A DNA stretch of 21,615 nucleotides, taken from the NCBI GenBank assembly GCA_910584185.1, contig CAJTYC010000039.1, positions 1 to 21,615 on the forward strand, read 5' to 3'. The notes beneath the pieces were generated by a model that worked only from the letters and a program-made list of their open reading frames with translations, had not been told where the DNA came from and did not search any database. Both the position numbers and the translations under genes were made by a program. This DNA comes from an uncultured Muribaculaceae bacterium (lineage in GTDB: Bacteria; Bacteroidota; Bacteroidia; Bacteroidales; Muribaculaceae). Numbering within the stretch: the first letter of the stretch is position 1; each line of letters starts with the position of its first letter. Below, in pieces: positions 1 through 4,450 of the stretch.

Positions 1-53
1 AAACTGACGTAGGAGCAATCCTACCACGAGTTCGAATCTCGTCCTCTCCGCCA
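1..53 (+). tRNA. tRNA-Ser, 3' part only
   Basis: Only the 3' part is in the window. It shows the end of the anticodon arm, a long variable arm (GTAGGA/TCCTAC stem, 9-24), a T arm with the TTCGAAT loop (31-37) between ACGAG and CTCGT, the acceptor strand CCTCTCC, a G discriminator base at 50 and an encoded CCA at 51-53. The long variable arm limits it to Ser, Leu or Tyr. The G discriminator and an implied GGAGAGG 5' acceptor strand favour Ser. The anticodon lies upstream of the window and cannot be read. Its 3' end serves as an integration site (see the repeats at 39-51 and 2225-2237). Confidence 0.9.
39..51 (+). repeat. Attachment core, tRNA-side copy
   Basis: The 13 bases TCGTCCTCTCCGC at the 3' end of tRNA-Ser recur exactly at 2225-2237, in the same orientation. 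A direct repeat of a tRNA 3' end about 2.2 kb away is the classical mark of site-specific integration by a tyrosine recombinase. Which bases are the true crossover region cannot be told from this. Confidence 0.8.
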
Positions 54-64
54 AAACCATTGTG

Positions 65-105
65 AAAACCCTGTAAGTAGTTCACTTACAGGGTTTTCTG
101 TTTTT
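65..105 (+). terminator. Rho-independent terminator after tRNA-Ser
   Basis: A perfect 14-bp stem (65-78 with 84-97, core ACCCTGTAAGT) has a 5-base loop and is followed by CTGTTTTT. It would end transcription of the tRNA. It lies inside the islet, so it was probably brought in by the integrated element. Confidence 0.85.
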
Positions 106-144
106 GGGTGTACGCCCTGAAATGCCATGAAAACGCCCCGTTTT

Positions 145-200
145 GACATAGTTGTGCTACACAGGTGCTACACGGCAAGAGAGCCGGAAAGCGTGTAGCA
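145..200 (+). repeat. Putative integrase arm-type sites, left end
   Basis: GTGCTACAC occurs twice in direct orientation, starting at 154 and 165 (11-bp spacing, about one helical turn). An inverted copy (GTGTAGCA) lies at 193-200. A related pair with the same spacing lies at the other end of the islet (2136-2164): over 29 aligned positions, 145-173 and 2136-2164 agree at 23. Arm-type binding sites of tyrosine recombinases have this kind of arrangement; binding itself is inferred. Confidence 0.6.
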
Positions 201-322
201 AATTTTTAACTAACTTGGTCAAATGGCATAAGGCACCGCCCTATGCTTTTTGACGGCATCACGCCGCCAACACCGACCGCCACATTTCTCTCCGCTTTAG
301 AATATCCCACAAAAAGCATTTG

Positions 323-372
323 TAATAGTTGTAATTTGAACTATTATTGTTATATTTGCGGTCTAATAGTTT
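323..372 (+). promoter_or_regulatory. hipBA promoter with operator-like repeats
   Basis: A Bacteroidota-type promoter is visible: TTG at 329-331, a 19-base spacer and TATATTTG at 351-358, which puts the start of transcription near 364. TAATAGTT at 323-330 faces AACTATTA at 339-346, a perfect 8-bp inverted repeat over the -33 region. A third copy of TAATAGTT lies at 364-371, at the expected transcript start. This layout fits autorepression by the HipB-like protein encoded next. Confidence 0.65.
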
Positions 373-386
373 AATAAGCAACCTTT

Positions 387-734
387 ATGGATGTATATTC
401 TTTGACTGATACGTTGATTCAACAACGAATTGGTGGAAAATTAAAGACTTTACGTTTGCGTCAAAACATTACGCAAGCCAACCTTGCCGTCGATGCGCAA
501 GTATCTTTGTCCTCCATCAAAAAAATGGAGAAGGGAGAAATCGGCTCATTCGAGAGTTTGATCCGTGTGCTACGTGTGTTAGGCAAACTTGATGCCTTGC
601 ACCAGCTTGTTGAAGATGAAGAGATGAGTCCCAACGATTATTATGAGTTTGTGAACGCAACAAAAAGAAAAGTGCGCAAACGAGCGGTTTCAAATAAGAA
701 GAACAATAACGATAATGAAGAATCAGAATGGTAG
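387..734 (+). CDS. hipB: HipB-like XRE-family antitoxin
   Basis: This 115-aa protein has an XRE/Cro-type helix-turn-helix at about residues 15-70, with the recognisable run LRLRQNITQANLA, then SSIKKMEKG, then FESLIRVLRVLGK. A short tail is first basic (KRKVRKR) and then acidic. In HipBA systems this protein binds the operator, represses the operon and neutralises the HipA kinase. The stop overlaps the start of hipA by 7 bases, so the two are probably translationally coupled. The start codon follows the promoter at 351-358 by about 28 bases. The family assignment rests mainly on the HTH plus the adjacent hipA; the gene symbol means HipB-like. Confidence 0.85.
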   Translation: MDVYSLTDTLIQQRIGGKLKTLRLRQNITQANLAVDAQVSLSSIKKMEKGEIGSFESLIRVLRVLGKLDALHQLVEDEEMSPNDYYEFVNATKRKVRKRAVSNKKNNNDNEESEW

Positions 735-2008
735 ATATAGCAAAGGTTAAGTTATATGGCAACGACCTCGGCACATTCCGTTGGAATGACAGATACGGTG
801 TAGCACAATTTGAATATGCCTACAGTTTTATTGGACGTGGCATAGAGCCTGCTCCTTTGATGATGCCGGTTCGTGAGGGTAGAGTGTATTCATTTGGAGA
901 CATAGGAAAAGAAACATTCAGGGGATTGCCCGGCATGTTGGCGGATTCCTTGCCCGACACATACGGACGCGCTTTATTCGACCGATGGCTTGCACTTACA
1001 GGACGACATAGCGGTAATTCGATAGAAACACTCTGTTTCTTGGGCAAACGGTGCATGGGCGCTTTGGAATTTGAGCCGGCAATGGACGTGCCTTACAATT
1101 CCAATACGCAAATTGAGATTGACTCACTTGTAAGTGTCGCATCTGAGGCGTTGGCTGAAAAGCAGGATTTTGGTGCCAATCTATCCGATGATAAGAAAGC
1201 CGCCATTGCAGAGATTGTGCGACTTGGTACATCTGCCGGTGGACAGCGGGCGAAAGCCATTATTGCATATAACAAGAATACCGGAGAGGTCCTGTCAGGA
1301 CAGGTAGATGCTCCGACCGGATTTGACTACTATCTAATAAAACTCGATGGTGTCAATGCGGAAGCCGGTTTCCGCGAAACGCAGAATTTCGGTCGTCTGG
1401 AATACTCGTTCTACAAACTGGTAAAAGAATGTGGCATTGACATGTCGGAATGTTCGTTGATTGAAGAAAATGGACGCGCTCATTTCCTTACCAAACGCTT
1501 TGACCGTGTAAATGGGGAAAAGATACACATGCAGACACTTTGTGCTGTGGCACATTATGACTATCGGTTGCTGCGTGCATACTCCTACGAACAGGCGTTC
1601 AATGTAATGAGAAGACTGCGCCTGCCTTATTCGCAGGCTCAGGAAATGTTCCGCAGGATTGTGTTCAACATAGTGGTGCGCAATCAAGATGACCATACAA
1701 AGAACATATCGTTTCTGATGGATAAGAATGGAAAGTGGCGGTTGTCGCCGGCGTACGACATGGGATTTGCATACAATCCTGATGGTGGCTGGACATCGCA
1801 ACATCAGATGTCAATCAACGGAAAATTTGACGGCATTACCAAAACCGACCTTTTGGAAATCGCCAAAAGAAACAACATCAAAGAAGCTGCTGATATAATC
1901 GACCAAATTAGCACCGTAGCTTCCGGATGGGGCAAGATAGCCCGAGAGTGTGATGTGCCGGCCAAAATGGCAGAGGCAATCCTGCCACAATTCCATATTA
2001 TGCACTAA
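728..2008 (+). CDS. hipA: HipA-family serine/threonine kinase toxin
   Basis: The length of 426 aa is normal for the family. The N-terminal subdomain includes FRGLPGMLADSLPD. A glycine-rich GTSAGGQRAKA loop (around residue 167) corresponds to the nucleotide-binding segment of HipA-like kinases of the GTSAGGxRPKA type. The catalytic segment NQDDHTKN covers residues 319-326, and SPAYDM places an aspartate at 344. D321 and D344 are 23 residues apart, the same spacing as the catalytic and metal-binding aspartates D309 and D332 of E. coli HipA, so the enzyme looks intact. Known HipA kinases phosphorylate aminoacyl-tRNA synthetases such as GltX; the target here is unknown. It overlaps hipB by 7 bases and is the last gene of the islet. 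Confidence 0.9.
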   Translation: MVDIAKVKLYGNDLGTFRWNDRYGVAQFEYAYSFIGRGIEPAPLMMPVREGRVYSFGDIGKETFRGLPGMLADSLPDTYGRALFDRWLALTGRHSGNSIETLCFLGKRCMGALEFEPAMDVPYNSNTQIEIDSLVSVASEALAEKQDFGANLSDDKKAAIAEIVRLGTSAGGQRAKAIIAYNKNTGEVLSGQVDAPTGFDYYLIKLDGVNAEAGFRETQNFGRLEYSFYKLVKECGIDMSECSLIEENGRAHFLTKRFDRVNGEKIHMQTLCAVAHYDYRLLRAYSYEQAFNVMRRLRLPYSQAQEMFRRIVFNIVVRNQDDHTKNISFLMDKNGKWRLSPAYDMGFAYNPDGGWTSQHQMSINGKFDGITKTDLLEIAKRNNIKEAADIIDQISTVASGWGKIARECDVPAKMAEAILPQFHIMH

Positions 2009-2112
2009 CTTTCCGGAAACCATCCTATGAATTTTTAACACTTTATATAGGTTCAATTTAAGGATTTATTCGTAAATTTGCAACGTAACAGAGGATTTGG
2101 AGCAGACACACC

Positions 2113-2164
2113 CGGACATCGGGCCGAATCCGTATGACACACTTGTGCTACAAACGTGCTACAA
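2113..2164 (+). repeat. Putative integrase arm-type sites, right end
   Basis: GTGCTACA occurs at 2145-2152 and 2156-2163, again 11 bp apart, in the same orientation as the left-end pair. Just before it, 2113-2132 forms a nested hairpin (CGGA..TCGG g CCGA..TCCG). In a circularised islet this pair would lie about 60 bp on one side of the 13-bp core, and the left pair (145-173) about 93 bp on the other, as expected for the two arms of an attP. Confidence 0.55.
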
Positions 2165-2224
2165 GCAGAAAACCGCAATGTCTAAAATATTGGAGATTAG
2201 ATTATTACCCAATAGGTTCTAAAA

Positions 2225-2237
2225 TCGTCCTCTCCGC
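2225..2237 (+). repeat. Attachment core, distal copy
   Basis: This is an exact copy of TCGTCCTCTCCGC from the tRNA-Ser 3' end at 39-51. Upstream bases (AAAA) do not continue the tRNA T arm, and no CCA follows. It is therefore an attachment-site remnant and not a tRNA gene. Confidence 0.8.
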
Positions 2238-2243
2238 ATATTG

Positions 2244-2286
2244 AAGCCTAATAAACTAATAATCAGTTTATTAGGCTTTGATTTTT
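2244..2286 (+). terminator. Rho-independent terminator beyond the distal att site
   Basis: A perfect 14-bp stem (2244-2257 with 2265-2278, AAGCCTAATAAACT and its complement) has a 7-base loop and is followed by TGATTTTT. It starts 7 bases after the distal attachment core. It is probably the terminator that followed tRNA-Ser before the islet inserted. Confidence 0.8.
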
Positions 2287-2294
2287 AAAATAGG

Positions 2295-2312
2295 TCGGAC
2301 AAATTTCGGACA
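2295..2312 (+). repeat. TCGGACA pair with 11-bp spacing
   Basis: TCGGACA occurs at 2295-2301 and 2306-2312. The 11-bp spacing equals that of the TGCTACA pairs in the islet. Its position, about 58 bp past the att core and just ahead of an integrase remnant, suggests arm-type sites of a different, older element. Confidence 0.4.
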
Positions 2313-2348
2313 CTGTTTTTGAGATAGCCAATAGAAGTTGAACGTGGA

Positions 2349-2373
2349 CATTCTTTAAAATTTCTAAAGAATG
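2349..2373. repeat. Inverted repeat ahead of the integrase remnant
   Basis: CATTCTTTA (2349-2357) and TAAAGAATG (2365-2373) form a perfect 9-bp inverted repeat with a 7-base spacer, 8 bases before the ATG of the integrase remnant. It could be an operator or a stem in the leader. Confidence 0.4.
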
Positions 2374-2381
2374 TTTAAGAA

Positions 2382-2534
2382 ATGTTGTCTTCAAGAAAAC
2401 ATTTTTCGTCAGTTAAGGAGGTTCTGAAGTTCACCTATCCGAAACTTCACAAGGGGAAATCGTGGTATGTCGATTCCATTTCCAAAATCACGGAGAGACG
2501 CAAGCGTGCGTCGGAGCTTGTTGGTAATTCATGA
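2382..2534 (+). pseudogene. N-terminal remnant of a tyrosine recombinase (integrase)
   Basis: A 50-codon ORF starts at the ATG at 2382 and ends at a TGA at 2532. Its middle reads VLKFTYPKLHKGKSWYVD, the pattern of the N-terminal arm region of Bacteroidota phage-type integrases (F-x-x-PKL-x-x-GK-x-WYV). Full integrases have about 400 residues and the catalytic R..HxxR..Y set; here the frame ends after a basic stretch (ERRKRASEL) and no later piece is visible. Its place directly after the tRNA att site is where an integrase gene is expected. It is most likely a truncated relic of an older element at the same tRNA. The identification rests on about 20 residues, so it is moderate. Confidence 0.5.
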
Positions 2535-2581
2535 TGTGCAAATTAAATTGCACAAAGATAGCCACGCATATATCAATCTAG

Positions 2582-2625
2582 AAAGACAGCCCGGCATGTC
2601 ACTTCACCTACCGGGTTGTCTTTTT
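2582..2625. terminator. Bidirectional hairpin terminator
   Basis: AAAGACAGCCCGG (2582-2594) pairs with CCGGGTTGTCTTT (2611-2623) over 13 bp with one G-T pair. Five T bases follow on the plus side (2621-2625) and a short T run lies on the minus side. It could end transcripts from the integrase remnant on the plus strand, and those of the small ORF ending at 2624 on the minus strand. Confidence 0.65.
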
Positions 2626-2866
2626 ATTTGTGATGTCCGAACCATCGAGCGTTTCGTGCTTTTTCTTCGCGCATCTTTCGCTGAAGCTCTTCCATCTTTA
2701 ACTTTCGTTGTCTCTCTTTAAGTTCCTTCTTTTCCTCCCGTTCTCTGATCAACTTTGCTTTCATGCGTCTTTCTTCAGGTGTCCGTGGACGAGTGAACGT
2801 CGCGAAGCCACAGGGATAGAGGAGCCTCCGGCGACGACACCTTTGTTCATAAATATGTTCCGGCAA
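2624..2866 (-). CDS. Hypothetical small charged protein, doubtful
   Basis: This minus-strand ORF has 80 aa if the TTG at 2866 is used, or 46 aa from the internal ATG that begins MKAKLIREREEKK. The C-terminal half is a very charged helix rich in Arg, Glu, Lys (KELKERQRKLKMEELQRK) that could form a single alpha helix or coiled coil. The N-terminal part crosses a cluster of mini-hairpins and is less convincing. The frame stays open upstream without an ATG until a stop, so it may also be the tail of a broken gene. A hairpin terminator directly follows the stop. No family is recognised. Confidence 0.3.
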   Translation of the reverse strand: MPEHIYEQRCRRRRLLYPCGFATFTRPRTPEERRMKAKLIREREEKKELKERQRKLKMEELQRKMREEKARNARWFGHHK

Positions 2867-2892
2867 AGCCGGATATGTGTCGCAAAGCGACC
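2800..2892. repeat. Cluster of GCRAAGC mini-hairpins
   Basis: CCGGCAAAGCCGG (2860-2872) and GTCGCAAAGCGAC (2879-2891) are perfect 5-bp stems closed by the same three-base AAA loop. A third core, GCGAAGC, lies at 2802-2808 without a longer stem. d(GCGAAGC) is known for an exceptionally stable mini-hairpin. The role here is unknown. Confidence 0.45.
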
Positions 2893-2914
2893 ATGTCTTC
2901 TTACATAAAAGGAG

Positions 2915-3013
2915 AAATTCGACTCTCTAAAGTTAACTTTTCACCAAAATTCGACTCTCGAAAATTAATTTTTATCCAAAAATCGACTTTCTAAAGTTAA
3001 TTTATTATCTTTG
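2915..3013 (+). promoter_or_regulatory. Three 32-bp repeats and promoter of the AAA ATPase gene
   Basis: A repeat unit of the type ATTCGACTCTCTAAAGTTAA recurs three times with an exact 32-bp period (the CGAC at 2920, 2952 and 2984). Each unit holds a palindrome or near-palindrome centred on TTAA: AAAGTTAACTTT, AAAATTAATTTT and AAAGTTAATTTA. The -7 box TATCTTTG lies at 3006-3013, and the gene starts at 3037. The layout looks like three phased operator or activator sites directly ahead of the promoter. Confidence 0.6.
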
Positions 3014-3036
3014 CATAAACAATATAACGATAAGAC

Positions 3037-4224
3037 ATGGAACACCTCATTGCACTTTTCAATAAGAAACTCGCTAACACAAGCCTTGTGTTCAAGCGAT
3101 ATATATATGATGAAATCAACTGGAACAATCAATTGATAGTAATTAAAGGAGGTAAAGGTGTAGGCAAAACCACACTAATACTCCAACACATCAAGGAAGC
3201 ATTCGACGATTATACCAAGGCACTGTATGTGTCACTCGACCATATATGGTTTTCCAATCATTCGCTGCTCGAATTGACTGAACGGTTCTGCGCTTATGGT
3301 GGCACCCACCTGTTTCTTGACGAAGTACACAAATATGAGAACTGGCAAACAGAAGTAAAGAACATCTACGATTTTTATCCGGAGCTGCATATCGTCGCAA
3401 CCGGTTCGTCGATGCTGCGACTGGAAGGAGCAGTAAAGGGTGATTTGTCTCGACGCGCACGGCAATATGACATGCAAGGCATGTCGTTCCGAGAATTTCT
3501 TGAATTCGAAAAGCAAATTAAATTCCCCAAAAAAACTCTGGACGAAATTTTAAAAGACCATTCATACCTCAGTGCCCAACTGACCGCTGGAATAAAAATC
3601 TTACCACATTTCAAGGATTATCTACAGCACGGCTATTATCCATTCTATAAAATTTCTCATGATGGTTTTATAGAGCGACTGCAGTCAGTAGTAGACAGCG
3701 TGATAGAGGTTGATATTCCTGCTGTAAGCAATATTGAATATTCTACAGTCAGGAAGATGAAACGACTCGTGCAGCTTATGGCCTCAAGCTCGCCTTACAC
3801 TCCCAACATCACAACCCTCTGTAAGCAACTCGAATCATCACGCAATAATGTACTCAAAATGTTGGACATGGCTGATAAGGCAGATATAATGCGCCAGCTA
3901 TTCACCTCCGAAGGCTTTGGCTCCATGGTGAAGCCTTCAAAGGTTTTATTCAACAATTCCAATCTTGCGTACGCCTTTAGCGGCACCAATATCGGTACTG
4001 TCAGAGAATCTTTTTTTGCCAGCCAACTGTCGGTGGCACATGAACTGACAATGCCGGATGCGGGAGACTTCTGCGTGGACAACCGCTATATATTTGAGAT
4101 AGGTGGACGCAAAAAAGGTTTCAGCCAAATTAAAGATATGCCCGGCAGCTACGTCGCTGCCGACGATATGGAGATTGGAGGCGGCAACAAAATTCCGCTG
4201 TGGCTCTTCGGCCTACTCTATTAA
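3037..4224 (+). CDS. AAA-family ATPase (AAA_14/DUF4143 type)
   Basis: This 395-aa protein has Walker A GGKGVGKTT at residues 38-46 (K44), Walker B HLFLDEVH at 91-98 (D95, E96) and a sensor-1-like IVATGSSML starting at 119. LSRRARQY and FREFLEFE come next, as in the AAA_14 family. The C-terminal half (about 190-395) is the DUF4143-like part: a winged-helix-like stretch with LCKQLESSRNNVLKMLDMADKA, then a nuclease-like IFEIGGRKKGFSQIKD near the end. Such ATPases are common in gut Bacteroidales, often in many copies; their role is not established. Some are discussed as STAND- or defence-related, which is not shown here. It stands alone, AT-rich, with three 32-bp repeats upstream, in a region of apparent horizontal transfer. 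Both ATPase motifs look intact. Confidence 0.85.
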   Translation: MEHLIALFNKKLANTSLVFKRYIYDEINWNNQLIVIKGGKGVGKTTLILQHIKEAFDDYTKALYVSLDHIWFSNHSLLELTERFCAYGGTHLFLDEVHKYENWQTEVKNIYDFYPELHIVATGSSMLRLEGAVKGDLSRRARQYDMQGMSFREFLEFEKQIKFPKKTLDEILKDHSYLSAQLTAGIKILPHFKDYLQHGYYPFYKISHDGFIERLQSVVDSVIEVDIPAVSNIEYSTVRKMKRLVQLMASSSPYTPNITTLCKQLESSRNNVLKMLDMADKADIMRQLFTSEGFGSMVKPSKVLFNNSNLAYAFSGTNIGTVRESFFASQLSVAHELTMPDAGDFCVDNRYIFEIGGRKKGFSQIKDMPGSYVAADDMEIGGGNKIPLWLFGLLY

Positions 4225-4236
4225 CAGAAATAGTCA

Positions 4237-4265
4237 TTTCGCAACAAAAACACCTTTCGCAACAA
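4237..4265 (+). repeat. Direct repeat TTTCGCAACAA
   Basis: The 11-base TTTCGCAACAA occurs at 4237-4247 and 4255-4265, 18 bp apart, about 50 bp before the -7 box at 4315. It may be a pair of regulator sites for the surface-protein gene. Confidence 0.35.
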
Positions 4266-4314
4266 GGATTGTTAATATTTTTATCATTTTATTCGTTTTT
4301 ACGATATTTTGTGT

Positions 4315-4322
4315 TATCTTTG
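4315..4322 (+). promoter_or_regulatory. Promoter of the 1565-aa surface protein gene
   Basis: TATCTTTG matches the Bacteroidota -7 consensus TAnnTTTG. A T-rich stretch about 20 bases upstream (TTCG at 4292-4295) can serve as a weak -33 element. The 5' leader would be about 120 bases. Confidence 0.6.
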
Positions 4323-4405
4323 CCATTTTAATCGTAGGCACGCTTTTGAAACTTGAATTTACATCTTGCTTTTCAATTTAATGCCAATCGACTATTATAA
4401 GCAAC

Positions 4406-4444
4406 ATGACGAAAGCGAAATTTAATAATAACAACAATAACTAA
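4406..4444 (+). other. Possible 12-codon leader ORF with Asn run
   Basis: ATG at 4406 opens a 12-codon frame reading MTKAKFNNNNNN, stopping at 4444, six bases before the ATG of the large gene. It could couple translation into the surface protein, or be a chance product of an AAT/AAC-rich leader. There is no further support. Confidence 0.2.
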
Positions 4445-4450
4445 TCCCAC

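Larger units (their letters stand above)
39..2237 (+). mobile_element. Integrase-less tRNA-Ser islet carrying hipBA
   Basis: The stretch lies between two copies of the tRNA-Ser 3' end (39-51 and 2225-2237). Integrase arm-like repeats sit just inside each end (145-173 and 2136-2164), and the content is limited to a HipB/HipA pair. No recombinase, excisionase or mobilisation gene is visible, so movement would need an integrase supplied in trans. Alternatives are a larger element that lost its integrase by deletion, or a fixed relic. The toxin-antitoxin pair may act as the retention module. Confidence 0.7.

Noticed and set aside
226..250. Imperfect hairpin GCATAAGG/CCCTATGC followed by TTTTT as a terminator
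   Set aside because: The stem has a mismatch and no gene ends upstream of it on the plus strand except the already terminated tRNA.
286..295. TTCTCTCCGC resembling the att core inside the left part of the islet
   Set aside because: Only nine bases agree with the tRNA end, it lacks the preceding TCGTCC, and no arm repeats are placed around it; treated as chance.
1334..1804. 156-codon open frame on the minus strand inside hipA
   Set aside because: It is a shadow of the well-supported hipA frame, with no recognisable domain and no own promoter.
2467..2721. 84-codon plus-strand frame overlapping the integrase stub
   Set aside because: It runs in another frame across the end of the stub, a terminator hairpin and the minus-strand ORF, without any motif.
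2915..3000. The three 32-bp repeats as a CRISPR array
   Set aside because: The units are contiguous and imperfect, without unique spacers, and no cas gene is near; they fit operator repeats.
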